DNA of 64,000 bases from Rhododendron vialii (Eukaryota; Streptophyta; Magnoliopsida; Ericales; Ericaceae), in the NCBI RefSeq assembly GCF_030253575.1, contig NC_080569.1:7941501-8005500 (forward strand), in the 5' to 3' direction. A model generated the notes under the pieces. It was not told the origin of the DNA, searched no databases, and worked only from the letters and a program-made list of their open reading frames with translations. Of this stretch, positions 12,519 through 26,041 are shown piece by piece. Every line of letters starts with the position of its first letter. Position 1 is the stretch's first letter. Position numbers and translations under genes: made by a program.

Positions 12519-12746
12519 GAGAAGTTTTTGGGTGCAAATAGGGTATAGGACACTTAGTACTTGAGCTCGCATCCGAGCCGTCCAAACGTGTTTTGGACGG
12601 CCAAGATTTTAAGGATATTGAGAAAGAGGAGAGAGAGAGAGTGTGTGTTCGGCTTAGGCGGAGAGAGAGTGTTCGAATTTGGGCCTTTCAAAACACGTAT
12701 GGATCGAACGGCTCGGATGTGTGCAATTTGCACCCAAAAACTTCTC
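12519..12746. repeat. MITE with perfect 21-bp inverted ends
   Basis: The 21-bp terminal repeats at 12519-12539 and 12726-12746 (starting GAGAAGTTTTTGGGTGC) are exact reverse complements. The interior pairs further through CCGAGCCGTCCAAACG and CGAACGGCTCGGATG. No clear target duplication was found. Perfect ends suggest a fairly young copy or gene-conversion homogenisation. Confidence 0.7.
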
Positions 12747-14047
12747 TTCCATTCAGATTACAATCACAGGGCCACTAGCTAGTAAGCATTAAACGCTGGT
12801 CATCAAAGCAATTAATTACACGACTTAAACTTCTCCCCAATTCCCTCCCGCTCACTAATTACACACTTATGTCGCCAAATTGACTCGGGGACCCTTCGTC
12901 TTTTACTCTCACTTTTACCGCCCTTCAATACTGAGCAACAATTACAACTGAAATATTACTGATCGATCATTTACAATTCTCAATTTTTAATCCAACTAAA
13001 ATAATATTGTTACACATAATGAATAATAAATAAATAAACAAAAAATAGTTTGTGTAAATGGGGTGCGTGTATATATATAGGTTTCCAGAAGTTCAACCAG
13101 TGGTGTTTGGGATTCAAAGTTAATTAGTTTGATGTTGGCATCATTCGAAACGAATCTAAACCATTGAATCTAAACATCTAAATTTTTGGGGTACTACTTT
13201 TGTGTATATAACATTATTGTTCACCAAAACAAGTATGTCAAGGATAGAGTTGGAAATTACTTTCTTCGTGTCAAAGTAAATTTTTTTTGTAAAATTTTGG
13301 AACTGGCCTAAGTGAACTACACCATGCGGGTGGCCCACGAGTCTAATTTGATAAGCGAAATTCTAAGTTTTGTACAACTTGTTGAGAACATCAGTTGTAC
13401 CAAAAATCGTTATAGTGTACAACTTGAACAAGACACAATCAACAGAACACATTTTTTGAAGAATAAATGTGTTTGGATCAACTGTTGATTGGTGTCTGAA
13501 CTACATGATTAATTTTTTGTGATTGGTGTTATGGGCGAATGCTACAAAGTGAACAATTTTAATGACCAGAATAAACCCGCAACGAGCCCAAAATAAGCAA
13601 ACCGCACGGTGCAGTCCACTTATGTGGAAGCTCAATCCTAAATTTGTGGGGGGTACCCATGCAATTGCAGTGAGATGTAAAAAGAGACAAACTTTCTACA
13701 TATCTTTCACAAATTACAGTAATTTGGATTAACACAATGATTATATTATAATGATTTAATTGCTGAAGGATTAAATAACCAGTACCCCCCACTAACCTCT
13801 CCACCTTTCTTTCTTCTTTTGTCCGAGAGAGGAAGCTGGGGAGTTACACCCACCTCCCATTCTCAGCCGTTGGATGCACCCCCAAGATCAACGATTGTCA
13901 ACCCTCCTACTCTCTCCTCACAAGCCTTACTACAAGCTAGCTCCATTTGTCGAGCTCCTTTTTAGGACTAATTCTCGTACAAGTAGAGGGAGAGAGAGAG
14001 AAATCAAAGCAATTTTTTGTTCCATAAAAACAGTTCTTTCTCTTCTT

Positions 14048-14049
<2 letters not shown>
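12747..14049. other. region upstream of the MYB gene
   Basis: No gene was recognised. The last 250 bp should contain the MYB promoter and leader; I could not fix a TATA box. Confidence 0.4.

Positions 14050-14101
<52 letters not shown>
14050..14101 (+). repeat. (CT)26 tract abutting MYB start codon
   Basis: An uninterrupted sense-strand CT run of about 52 bp ends on the base before the ATG at 14102, so it should lie in the 5' UTR. If translation began at an upstream ATG it would encode a Leu-Ser run, which I reject. Length change here could affect translation. Confidence 0.85.
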
Positions 14102-14103
<2 letters not shown>

Positions 14104-17050
14104 GGAAGGTGGTGGTATTGGTTTTGGGTATGGAAATTTAGAAAACAGCCCTCCTTCATATAAACCCTGCAGTAGTCCGCCATTGACAGCCCTTTTTTTT
14201 AACAGATCTCCATCAAGCGCCATAACGAGGTTCTTGAACAACCATTTCTCTAACAAAAGCACTCAAAACAATGTCCAAAACAAAGGATCACTCATTCCCC
14301 CAAGTGGGTTTCATGGGTTCCCTCCTTTTGATGGTGCAATTGATCATCAGAGTTACTCAAGTAGTAGTGGGTTTTCATCGCTAAGTTGGCCCAAGACGAG
14401 CTTCTTGGACAGGCTTCCTGCTGACGGAGAGAGTCTTCTCAACTTGAGAAATGAAGGAAACCCTAATCTTGGTTTCAATGAAGAAAACAAATCGGTGGTG
14501 GTGAATTGTAAAGGTGGTGGTAAGAGAGGGAGAGGTGCCTCTTTTGCAAACTTGATTAAAGGGCAATGGACTGATGAAGAAGATAGGTGACAATATATCA
14601 CACCCTTTTAAGTCTTTTTTTCCCTTCAAAATTCGCCCTTCGATTTTTATTTTTATTTTTTTAATGCTTTCTAGCTATTATTTTCTATCCACATGAAAAA
14701 CTCAAGGGAATTGATATTGATGATTTTGAACAAGAATGTTTTTGCCCAATTCTTCGTCTTTTCTTGTTAATATTTTGATTCTTTTTCATGTGAAGGAAAT
14801 TGCTCAAGTTGGTGAAGCAATTCGGAGTGAGAAAATGGGCTCAGGTCGCGGAGAAGATGGAGGGAAGGGCCGGAAAACAGTGCCGTGAGCGGTGGCACAA
14901 CCATTTGAGACCAGATATCAAGGTGTGTTTTTTTTTTTTCCCCTCTTTGGTTTCTCCTTCTTATTTTCTCCTAATTTGAGGGTTTTCCAAAGCCACTTTT
15001 ATCTTTCCTTTTTTTGATTCTGTTAAAAACTCCTTTGTTTTTTAGTACAACTTAATCATCAGACCATTTGGATTCCTTAAATTCAGATAGCAAGGCCTTT
15101 CAAGTTTCTTCTTGTTGGATAACTGTTAGATTTGGATTCCAATTAGAGATCTATGATATGTATAGATTTTTTTATTTTTTTTTTAGATTTTAGGAAGAAA
15201 AATCTAAAAAAAAAAATCTGGTCAAACGAGATTCAATTAAAACAAACAAACAAACCCTATTCTCTTTTTTTCCCCGGGATCAAAACCCTAGTTTCCCCTA
15301 AATTCCAGTAATTCAACCATAAAAATGCTAATTAATTTCTTTCGATCGGCGATAGAAATGTAAAATATATTGGATGTATATACCACTCGATGTTCATATT
15401 CGTCTCCATGATTTCTTTTTACATTTTTATTCTTAATTTACTAATAATAATAATTAGCTAAAGCATGATGTGGGGTTAGGGTTTTTTTTTTACACATGAG
15501 GACTTGGCATGCAAATCTTATGGTGAGTTTGGTGTCTGATCACGCCATTTGACATTTCTCCTTTTCCACATACCCAGCAGATAGAGACATGTTTAGTTTT
15601 CTTCTGCCAATTAATTTACTTTAGTTAGGTTTTAGGACACACCCCCACGTTTTTGGGGTAGGTTTCTTGCATATCACCCCTTTGACATGCAAAGCTTAGG
15701 GTCAGTCCATTGTCTCTTTATATCCCCTCACATTCCTTCTACACTTCTTGCTAGCGCCATGTTACCTTTCATGTGATTTTCAAACCTTTTTCCCCCAACA
15801 AAGCATCAATATTGGTGTAGAGGTTGTCAGATATTTGAGAAAACCTAGAGGATTTAGGGGATGCCAAGGCAAAACGCGGAAAAATTTGAAGGCACTAATT
15901 CATACATTGCTATGCTCAAGCTTAATTTATTGGGATCCATTGCTAGTGGACAGTATGATTGGTTCTATAAAGATCAGTTGAGGAGGCGCACGTAATTATC
16001 AGGAAATCCATTACTCTAAATTATCAGGAGAAGAAAATGAAAATGAAAGCTCATATATGCACACTATTTACATGGTTATTAATTACAATTGTTTGAATAT
16101 GATGAAGAAATTAAACTAACAGAAAACATTAAATTTGACCTGATACTACATACATACATAACAAGGTTACAAAATCTGTTAAAGCACCAAAAGTAACCTT
16201 AGCAGTTGGTTTATATATCTTGGACATTTCCATGGAAGTTTTTTTTTGAGAATTTTCCAAATGTCATGATTTTTCTTTTTCCTTATGTTTGTTCGTTTGC
16301 TTAATTTGTGACAATGTGATACCTACCTTCCTTTTGTTGTTTCCGATCGAGTCGTTATAGAAAGATACATGGAGCGAAGAAGAAGAGAAGATGTTGATTG
16401 AAGCTCATAAGAAAGTTGGCAATAAATGGGCAGAAATTGCGAAGAGAATTCCTGGAAGGACCGAAAATTCGATAAAGAACCACTGGAATGCCACCAAAAG
16501 AAGGCAGAATTCAAAGAGGAAGATCAAGAAATCACAAGGCCAAAATGGGAAAACTCAATCTTCTTTACTCCAAGATTACATCAGAAGCCAGAATCCAAGT
16601 AATACTTCCACCACCCCTACTAACTCCACTGTCACTGAAGATTTCTCAAACCCTAATTTCCCTCTCCCTCTCGCTGATCTATCCGAGTCGTCCATCGATG
16701 ACTCTTCCCGGTTTATGAACCAAACCTACGACGATGAATTGAACTTCATGATAAACTTCTTTGCTGACAAAAATGAGCAGTCGTTATCCAGTGGTGTCAA
16801 CAACAAAACCATGGGTGCAAAGGAGGCAGATAATGTCCAAAATACCCCCAGAGAAGAAATTCCAAGAACCCATTTGTCTTCTGACCTTTACCTTTCTTAT
16901 CTGTTGGATGGACCTAATACTAGTACTTCAGCTTCAATGGATCACTTCCATGATTATATGAAGTTGGATTCCTTTCAAGCTTCTGCAAGTGGGACTAAAG
17001 ATATGGATTTGATGGAGCTGGTTGCTGCTTCTCAGCTGAACGTCCCTTAG
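14102..17050 (+). CDS. R2R3-MYB factor, MYB98/64/119/118 clade
   Basis: Exons are 14102-14586, 14796-14922 and 16361-17050, giving 433 aa. All junctions are GT-AG and keep frame. The R2 repeat has Trp156, Trp176 and Trp195 (WTDEED...RKWAQVAEK...[14 protein letters not shown]). R3 has Trp208, Trp227 and Trp246, with a Trp at the first R3 position instead of the usual aliphatic residue. This, together with [27 protein letters not shown] and the downstream LQDYI motif (274-278), is typical of subgroup 25 (MYB98, MYB64, MYB119, MYB115, MYB118). In Arabidopsis these nuclear regulators act in the female gametophyte or the developing seed. The C-terminal half is Ser/Thr/Asp-rich, as in activation domains. 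Which clade member it matches is inferred from LQDYI and from its neighbour CYP86A1. Confidence 0.92.
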
Positions 17051-18418
17051 CGGCAACACTAACTTCTCATTCTAGGTCTGTTAGGTTGTAGTTTTCATTT
17101 CTGTTTTTTAGGTTAATTTTCTGACAAACACAAAAAACCTGTTTGACTGATGATTGCGAACAAAACTTGTTTCTAAGAGCTTTTGGGATAAGAAGCCGAG
17201 AAACTATCAAATTGTAGATGTTTTCGTATTCTGAAAAATTGTTGCCTTAAAAACAAAATAAAACAAATAAAACAATTAATGAGTACCCGCGCGACCAGCT
17301 TTTCGAATAACTGGTTTTCAAAATATTAATGTGTTTTGCGAATAGATTCTGCTTAACTGTGAGTCGAGTAGGTGAGGTGATCGAGGTACTACTCATAAGT
17401 TGATCCGGACGCCTTGTCTCAAGGAGGCAAAGGTGGTAAAAGACTAGGCAAGTCAAGTACTGAGCTATAGTCTGTAGACCAAATTCCAGGTTCTACATTA
17501 AAATTTTGATTTGCAGGAAACTGAATTTGTCTTTTTTAGATTTTTGGTGTTAAATTGTCTGAAGGACATGATTTTGTCCCTATCCAAAATGACAGATTCA
17601 GGAAATCTGTTGAACCTAGTTTTAGGTGTGAACAGTACTACCTGTTTTGTGCTTTACAAACCTAATAAAGGGTTTCTGTATGCATGCATATATCTTGTGT
17701 TAGTTTTCTGTTTGTTAGTAGTAGTACTTTAATTACTCTTCAGATGGTTTTTTTCTTTTTGGTAATACAGGGGTTCTCAGGTCAGTTTGCGCACACCTCG
17801 AAATATTCTCTACAGCCCCTCTTATATATATAGCCTTTTCACACACTTACACGTCAAATTTCTTTCTTTCTTTTGCCTTAGTTTTTTCTCTTGTTTTCTT
17901 ATTAATTTCTCTTGTTGCTTTTCCTTATTTGCTTTCTCTTGTTTGTTTATTTCCCTTCACTTTTATCTTTTGTCTATTTGAAAATAGTTTTGGTTCTGAA
18001 TGGAAGAAAAGGCATTTTGGGCGTGGCAACTGGCTTACTCTCCATGCATTATGCAAAGCTGTCTGCTGGAAAGAGTAATTAATCAAATGCAAATTGTTTT
18101 GAAATGCAATAAATACGGGTAATAAATGATAATATTAGCAGCATTGCATTGTTTGAGTTCCACTACACTATTATTTATTTTTTAATCCAGTTAGTCTTAT
18201 GCGTATAACCTTAGCTTCGAATATTTGTTTATTAGTAACATCCATGTTGAGGTTAAGAATTTGTGTCCATCTGGACAGCCACTTGGTACCCTAGGTCCCT
18301 CTTCTACCACACAATTATACGGTGTTATGATTTGTAAGGTAGAAAATGAAGTAGCACGCGGTGCTCTAGGGGATCTGAATAATCACTCCAGTATACATGT
18401 ATTAAGATACAAAAAGTC
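17051..18418. other. intergenic, 3' of MYB
   Basis: The first few hundred bases are the likely 3' UTR of the MYB gene. Beyond that I see only AT- and T-rich sequence (17860-17980 is a pyrimidine-rich run) and no gene. Confidence 0.5.
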
Positions 18419-18809
18419 TATCGACACAGATTAATTACACACAGATTGTGTACAGACGGGTTGTGGGGCACATTTTGGGGTCCCACACAAAAGATTCAAG
18501 CCGTTCATTAATTTTGAAATATTTTTTTAAGAGACCCCGCGAAAAATCATCTCATTCTGAAAACTAGAAGTGCTTGATTTAACCATTCAATGTTTCATTC
18601 AGAATACAATCCCGTATATTCTGAATGAAATATTGAACGATTAGATCAAGCACTTCTAGTTTTCGAAATGATATGTTTTTTGTGTGACCTCTCAAAAAAT
18701 ATTTTAAAATTAATGAACGGCTCCGATTCTTTGTGTGGGACCCGGAGATGTGCCCCACAAGTCACAACGCATCTATGCACAATCTGTTTGTAATTCATCT
18801 GTGTCAATA
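18419..18809. repeat. hairpin MITE, about 390 bp
   Basis: Two arms of about 190 bp pair along their length: GACACAGATTAATTACACAC against TGTAATTCATCTGTGTC at the ends, and AAACTAGAAGTGCTTGAT against ATCAAGCACTTCTAGTTTT near the centre. A related shorter copy is at 53107-53398. Next to it is a (GA)n tract at 18847-18878. A transcript would form a long hairpin and could feed small RNAs. Confidence 0.75.
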
Positions 18810-18843
18810 GTTGGGTTCATTAAGATAATAACAGCCTGTCACT

Positions 18844-18880
<37 letters not shown>

Positions 18881-19859
18881 TGGGACCGTCCCGAGTCCAG
18901 AACAAAGATCTGAACTGTTCATATTTTAGATGACACAAAGAATTAAGTACGTCCCAAAAGAAATTAGCTGAATTGAAAACCAATAGCTGCGTCAACAATT
19001 CGCATCTGTGAAGTACAAAATGAACGGTAAAAGTTCGGACAATTCATTTTGTTTTCAATAACATTAGTTGCTTTTGTTATTTGCTCGGCAACTAACATAA
19101 GTTGTTGATACAACTATCGGTATTTGATCATGTTAATTTTGTACTAGTACATATTTCTTTGCGGCATCCAAAATATGAACGGGTATGATCTTTGCTTCGG
19201 ACCCTGGATCGGCCCAAAATGGTCCAACGCTGGAGAATTTAAACTAGACCAGAACTTGGCCCAGTAAGATATATAATATCCTGTTGCTATCCGCTCGGTC
19301 TTTAAACAGTAAAGACGGAAAGAAGTTCAACTATGGAGTTATATATAACGAATTTAACAGTGATATTTTTTGGAGGTGCTGACATAAATGAGATAACGCG
19401 AAATTCTTTTTTGTTGTTTTTTTATTTATTTTCCATAAAATTTAGAGTACGCAAGATTTTTCTTTACCATTATCGTCGTATTTTTGTTGTGTGGATATTC
19501 GTGGTGACTACCGATTATAGAAGCCTGCACAATAAATAAAAATATGCTCGACAATATTACATCCACGGGGAACAATTATGTTAGCAAAGAGTTCTTTTAA
19601 AATTCAGACCATTGATTGTTGGGACGGACGGTGAGATGGGGCACAGCTGCACGCTGTTGTGTTTGCTCATACCAGCTCCCCTTTCCGTAGTTCCCGTGGT
19701 CAGCAAATCATTAGTTTCAGTTTTCTTATCTTCCCATATTTGTTGTCAGTAGTATTTTCGAAATGCGGTCGTCATAGATTTTAAGCTCCAAATTTTCAAG
19801 TTCCCACTTTCGCATTTTCAACCTTTATTGGCATTGAATGGAGGAAAAGTATTTATTGG
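18810..19859. other. intergenic, (GA)n only
   Basis: The (GA)n tract at 18847-18878 is the only clear structure. The open frames are short and unrecognised. Confidence 0.5.
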
Positions 19860-19988
19860 TTTCTTATGCTCACCTAGCCAAACCTCTTGTGACCACCGGA
19901 GAGTTTATCTGATCGTTAGCTTTAGGGGTTTGAAATTAATCGAAGTGCATGCAAGTTGGCCCGGACATCCGGTTACAAAAAAACGGTT
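19860..19988 (+). mobile_element. Au-like SINE, 3' part
   Basis: The succession GACCACCGGAG, GTTAGCTTTAGGGG, AATCGAAGTGCATGC, GTTGGCCCGGACATCC and then a short A run matches the conserved 3' portion of plant Au SINEs as I remember it. The tRNA-related 5' part is not clear. It lies 0.9 kb beyond the 3' end of the transporter gene. Confidence 0.5.
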
Positions 19989-20849
19989 ATTGGCAATGGT
20001 TTACAACTTTGTTCTACTTATCACTTCGTATAAGACAGCTCGTGCCCTTCTTTAACTTCTAATTTCGAATGGAATTCGCGGTGATTATGGAACGACCCTT
20101 CACAATACTGAAATATGGTTAACATTACTTCTATAAACCAAGACATTATGCCGCAACTGGTATATGTTACAGTTTCGTTGACCGGACAAAAAATCGATGT
20201 TTTTTTGTTATTGTTCGCTAAACCGGTGCGGTTATTTAGATTAGATTAAATATGTAGTTACAACAAAACTACAATATTGCGGACCAAAGCACATCACAAA
20301 ATCGATCATGCGCAGCATATGTTCCCGTGTTATGTATTATAGTTTGCCATGCTTTAGGTTGTATCTCGTTCCATATTGCATAACATCGATCCTATTGTTG
20401 TGAATTTCCTAGCCTGGCAAGAAATTATTGAAAACAAATTACGCAAAATCCAGATGTTACCAATACTAGCATATAACCTTGGATAACATTGAATTTTCAA
20501 CGAATGTTATTGAAATATAAATGTTTTTAAAATGTCCTTTCCCACCAGATAAACTGCAAAAATACAAAAGGCATGCCGCGAAATTGATCCAAATCTAGGC
20601 TTGTTGCTGCAACTGCTATTTCCGTATCCTTCAATTCATGTATTCTCTAAGTATACCAAAACTGTTTTTAAAAAGCAGAAAAAGAACAGAAAAACATCTT
20701 TTTTGTGTGTGTAAACTTCAGCTTGTTTCAGGTCCTCGGTATTTTGTTTCAGCACTAGTTCAAATGGGATATTGACACTGTCAACAAACAGAAAACATGA
20801 ATAGAATATCTTCTACTTTCTTAACCCCGATGAGAAGAATTTTGAGGAG

Positions 20850-23800
20850 TCAGGACATCTTGGCCCTGGCAAAGAACACTCCTGCAAATAGACCTGCAGG
20901 AAATGCACGTGTTTTTGACGTGAGATAAAAAACTAAGTAGGTAGCTCAAGAGATTAGGGTTTACAATGAGAATCATTTCAGTTACCGAATAGTATGCTGA
21001 AGAGATTTTCTAGGCTAACCCGAACATTGAACAACACTAGACCAGCAATGGAGATAGGGATCTTGTTTAAGGAGCCCACCAAACTGTAAAGCAGTAGCAA
21101 AATGTTAGCAGGAGAACACAACTAGGGTAGAGCAGAAGGGGCCATTGCATTGTAAACAGGGGAATACTTAATTGAAGAAGTATAATTCACTTCCAGTGTA
21201 CCAGGACTTAAATTTATTCTTGTTGTCAAGGTAAATTTACCATATTTTATTTAGCAAATTGGGGGTGGAGGTTCAGCCTTTGTTAATTTCCCGTAATGGC
21301 TGCAGACTAAATGGCGGTGTCCTTGTGGCCACTTTGGTGTCTTATGAAATCCGAAAATTCTGCAAATGGAGTGGCAGCCAAGTGGAAGCCGTCTTACACT
21401 CCTTGGACCTTGTGAGGGTTCATACCCCACCAGCCCAATCCCCATTCCCCTAGATTAGTAGTATATAAGATTTTACCTTGTTCAGGAAAAAAAAAAAAAC
21501 TGAACATTCTGAAATCATTGCCAAGCAATGTAAGACAGTATCCAAAAAATAAAAGCAGCCATCTACTTATTAGCAACACAAAAGCACTGTATTCGCAATG
21601 CTTTTACCTGTAAGTAGTGGGCCCAGTTTCCTTTAGAAACCACATAGAGGTAAAACTTATGGCAAGTCCAAGCACTCCACTTAGTGTTGCGACAACCCAA
21701 AACATATGCAAACTAATTACATCCCTGCAAGGTGAAACCAGAAAGACATAAGGCTCAAGGTATTGGTTTATAGCCGCAAATTTAGCAGTCACTTAACAGA
21801 CACATGTGCTTACGAATTGATTACATATTCCCATTCATTGAACATAAGAATCAAGATGATTGCGAAAGGCAAGGATAACATATTATTCAGCAAGACCATT
21901 GAAATTTCATTAAGTGATCCAGATTTTGTCGAGTGTTTCGCAGTGTCCATGACCCGGCGCAATGTGAGCTGTCACGAGGTAAAAATGGTATGTGTCATTA
22001 GGCAGACAACAGGCCCAAGGCATGTAGAAAAGGATGAACGAATGGGGATTTCAGAGAAGACATACTGAATAGCCTGCTGTTAGAATGCAATTGATTATTT
22101 GCCATGCATAACCCACTGCATCGAAGGAGAGATCTGTGATGCCACCACTTACAGCTGAAATGATCTGCAATCCAATGGACCAAGGATTGAAGTCCACTCA
22201 AAGGTAATTCTATTTGAATAAGTATAAAGAAAACGATCGAGCGGATAGAGCATAAGATGAACCATGTAAAAGTAATGTTACTTGCATATTGTGAATGGAA
22301 TGTGCCAAAAATTTGATTTCTATATTTTCATTTCGAATTTCATAGTAAAAGTAATGTTACTTGCATATTGTGAATGGAAAGTGCCTAAAATTTGATTTCT
22401 ATATTTTCATTTCAAACTTTATAGTATACTTCATTTTCTGTTGTGTGAATATGTAATTAATAACAAAAAATTGTAATATTATTCATAGGAGAAAATAGCG
22501 ACAGTTAAGATAAACTTAACAAGGATCCTACGTTTTCAGCATTGATGTCGGTGAAGGAGTAAATGAGAAATTGAAATAGGCAGTACAATGTCCTTTTCTG
22601 GAAAGAAGTCCTGTTTAAGTTGTATTGCACTGGGTGCTGCACATCAATATTCACACTAATGAAATGTGCTGAAGGACCACCCCATCAATTCCCTAAGCAG
22701 AGACCACCATGCCTGTCTATCTCTTAATCTCTAGAAAATAGGAATATCATTTTATTAAGCAAAAGCAACATTATAAGCAGTTAGGTACGAAATTGTGGAA
22801 CTAGCTTATAAGGTAAATGTAACAGAAGGTCTAGAACTTACCATCAAGAACATAGCAATCCAAACTTTTCGATTCTGATGCTTCCGAAAAATGAAATATT
22901 CACCAACTGCTGTTATAATATTTGTCATATTCTTCAGAATGGTCACCATGGCAATGTTTATGTAGTTCAAACTGAAACCATCAACCAAAAAATATTGAGT
23001 TCACATAAAATACACCACTGAACATATTACCCAGTAGATTCACACATTATTTCCTCAACCACAACAGTATTATTCTTTGGTGTCAGGAGCACATCTTTCC
23101 AATACAGATTAAAGGCACAATATATTACTGGATTAATCAAGCAAACTGGGAGCATTAAGCAGAAACCACTTTATCTTGCTACTTCCTTTCTTTCACTGTT
23201 ATCAACTCCACTGTATGACTTTATGTTTGTCCAATCTAAATCTAGATTCAGTGATGAGTACAGAAAGAATATCCAAACTTACCTATACATGCCTGATACT
23301 AGCATGCCAACGAAGATTACGTTTACAGGGATCCAGACCCTAACTAGCTTCCAATTCAGCCTCTCCAGAGACACCAATCCAAAGAAGTGCAGAAGCACCA
23401 CTATAACAGTGCTAAGCAAATTCTGCAAGAAATAAAGGTAATGTTAGTATTAGCAGAAAACTACATAACTATGGTAAGAGGAAATTTGATCATCCAACAT
23501 GTAAGAAACAGGGTCGAGAGGTAGCCATAGGCACAATAAAACAGTCAGTGTCTCCAATTAGAGATCAACCATGAAAAAAAATCAGAAATTCAGATTTGGA
23601 ATAGATTTAGATTTGCTTTCAGAATTATGCACAATAAGACATGCCCAAGATTTTATCCCAGCTAGAAAGGATATTTTGTCCTTATAAGTTGAGGTACCTG
23701 ATAAAACATCAATGAGATTCCTGCATTGAAAGAATAACTTGATAAAACAACTTTGTTCAGCACTATCATGCTGCAAGAAGAAATGCAGTAAGCTGTTCCA

Positions 23801-24461
23801 GCCAATAGAGGTGCAGATAGTTTTCTTGATCTATGTTCTCTCTTTTCATCTTCATCAACCAAGAGTTCGACAATATCATCACCAGGCGCTTCAGTGCCCC
23901 AAGAACCCCTGCTTTGAGGATTTAAATGCCATTAATAAAATAGACAAATTACATAGATTATAGGCCTTCAAATGTCCAATCAATTTATTCATTACTGAGT
24001 CATTGAAAAACAATATTTTCTTGCTAAAAAACAACCGAATGTTCATATGGCAATTTAGTAACAGAACAATGTTTATTAGATCAAGTTCACAGCAAAAAAA
24101 AATGTTCCAAATAATTCTACCCAAATTTGAATGTCCATTGATGCATAACGTATTGGGTTACCGGTGATCGAGTCCCCTAAGCTCATGAAGATTACGATCA
24201 TGGTGGAAAAGAAACTAGCATTCATTTATCAAAAGCATTTCAAAAACAATACCAGAGTTACTAGTATATACTTATGGGCTGTTCCAGGAATCCAGATAAG
24301 AAGATGAGAGTACTCTACCTGTCAGGTGTTACCTTATTTCCTTGCCTACGGAATCCATTAAGAATCTTGCGTACCACATTAGTCCTTTCGCCTATTTTCA
24401 CCACCCCATTTACGGAGACGAAATCTGGTTCAGCTTCATCTAACTTGAAATCGGACGTCAT
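20850..24461 (-). CDS. GDP-sugar transporter, GONST1/GONST2 type
   Basis: Nine coding exons on the minus strand: 24461-24319, 23908-23698, 23422-23283, 22971-22842, 22164-22066, 21968-21814, 21724-21608, 21083-20986 and 20893-20850. Together they make 378 aa. Every junction is GT-AG and in frame. The product is a multi-spanning Golgi membrane protein of the nucleotide-sugar/triose-phosphate translocator superfamily. GDP-mannose transporter signatures are clear: YCISSCSMIVLNKVVLSSY, VNVIFVGMLVSGM, NYINIAMVTILKNMTNIITA, SGGITDLSFDAVGYA and the nucleotide-binding motif GSLNK. The family carries GDP-mannose or a related GDP-sugar into the Golgi lumen for glycan and glycolipid synthesis. The hydrophilic N-terminus (about 75 aa before the first membrane helix) and the total length fit GONST2 better than the shorter GONST1. 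The ATG at 24461 follows a likely 5' UTR intron (25007 to 24479; exon ends GTACTG then GTATGC). Confidence 0.93.
21371..21500 (+). mobile_element. tRNA-derived SINE in GONST intron 7
   Basis: The sequence shows A-box-like TGGCAGCCAAGTGG, then B-box-like GGTTCATACCCC, then CAGCCC...TCCCCATTCCCC, AGTATATAAGATTTTACC, TTGTTCAGG and an A run (from about 21488). This is the usual layout of a plant tRNA-derived SINE. It is antisense to the host gene. Confidence 0.5.
22267..22424. repeat. 79-bp tandem duplication in GONST intron 4
   Basis: Two copies start at 22267 and 22346 (TAAAAGTAATGTTACTTGCA) and are nearly identical. They lie within the intron at 22165-22841, away from splice sites. Confidence 0.85.
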
Positions 24462-25550
24462 GGCACCGAGTCACTGACCTGCCACGAGTTGAAAATACCA
24501 CAATTTAACTTGCGTTAATCATATGCCGAACAAGAGAAGAAGAAGAAAAAAACATACTTAATTTGGAGTCGTACAACAAGTCTATAACACCATTCATGGC
24601 TCGCACCGGCGCATTAAATTCTTCAAAGCACATCATGAGACTTGATTCAATCACTTCATGATATAACGGGGGCAAAATCCCTCAACATAATGTTCAACTC
24701 ATTTTGGAAAATATGGAGCAAAAAAAGAACTAAAGCAAGCCGAACTGCGAACTTTCACCAAATTAACAAAAACTCAGAGCGTAAATCAAATCAAAGTCGT
24801 ATGCCTCGACGTGGAGGTAATAAACTACTCAATTTCGACGATGTGCCAATCTGTTAAGTATCTTCAATGCCCTAGTTCTCAAACCAAAGTAGTAATTCCC
24901 TATTTATAGCCCAATAAACGAAACAGACTATCAACACATGCATAGCTATTTGAAGTAAACCAAATACCGCAAAAAGGAAATTAAGATCGAAAGGAATACA
25001 CGCATACCAGTACGGGTGTGGAATTTGGAATTACTGGAGGAAACGAGGGGAACTGAGCGCATTGAAGTCCAGAAAGAAGAAAGAATATCAGAGCGAAAAA
25101 GGTCACGCGAAATACGTGATTGTCAATCTTCCAATGCGACGCACGCAAAGCGAAAGGCGTAGATCTGAACACCACGAGACGATATTTATCGCTCCGTGTG
25201 ATATGCAGAGGGGCAGAATTGTACGAAAAAGAGGTCCGCGGGATTTGATAATTGGAAGCCGGGCTCTGAAACCAATACGCGGGTGAGGAGAGAGAGTTGA
25301 ATTTCTAGAGAGAGTGCAATCTGAGATCGCGAGATTCGAGGGGTGTGAGAAAGGGCCTAACCAGTTGAATATCGAAACTGGAATAGTTTTTGAGGCTCCA
25401 TAAGTCAAATTCCTTGAGGGATCCATTCTGGAGAGAGAAGAAGGGGGTGGGGGGATGAGAGAGAGAGAGAGAGCAGTGATGAGGAGAAGCAAAGTTGGGG
25501 AAGGAGATCGGCGGGGCGTGGGAAATTCAGTTTTTTTTTTTTTTTCGAAA
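24462..25550 (-). other. GONST 5' UTR and promoter region
   Basis: Read on the minus strand: pyrimidine-rich leader near 25430-25530, including (CT)n at 25456-25474, then a 5' UTR exon ending at 25008 (donor GTATGC), an intron, and the acceptor TGGCAG before 24478. Transcription start is not fixed. The model rests on splice consensus and the absence of other genes. Confidence 0.4.
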
Positions 25551-25753
25551 CTGATGTTTCTGCGCGCAAAATGTGGTGGGCCATAGAGTAGGCTTACTAC
25601 CACCCGTGTCCGTTTTGGACCTTTTGGTCAATGGTTGGGCCCATAGAGTAGACTTCGATTTTAATAGGGTTAAACGTCTTTTAAAATCCTTTCCTTCCTT
25701 TCAAAAAACGTCTTTTAAAAAAATCATTTTTAAAAAAGTTGGCTTATCAAGTA

Positions 25754-26041
25754 CTCTCCGTTCGATTTTGTTTGCCTTTTCTTTTGATATTTGTGTTTAT
25801 TTTTAATCACTTATATATTTCAATATAAATCTTCAATAATATAGAATGTGGATCTCAATTAATAGTTATCGATTAAGTCTATAAAAATAATATGAAATGT
25901 GAATCTCATTTAATAAATCTTGATTAGTTTTAAATACAAAAATTTTAAAATTATAAAAATATTATAAATAAGAACATATAAAAATTTATAGAACGCTACA
26001 GATAACAAAAATGGACCAAAAAAAAAAATGGGACAGAGGGA
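25754..26041. repeat. degenerate Stowaway-like MITE
   Basis: The ends CTCTCCGTTCG and GGGACAGAGGGAGA are flanked by TA on the left. Interior phrases (AATGTGGATCTCA, TAATAAATCTTGATTAG) are typical of this element class. It lies just upstream of the GONST leader. Confidence 0.5.

Noticed and set aside
13874-14101. Upstream in-frame start for the MYB protein
   Set aside because: It would translate the (CT)26 tract; the MEGGG start directly after the tract fits the family.
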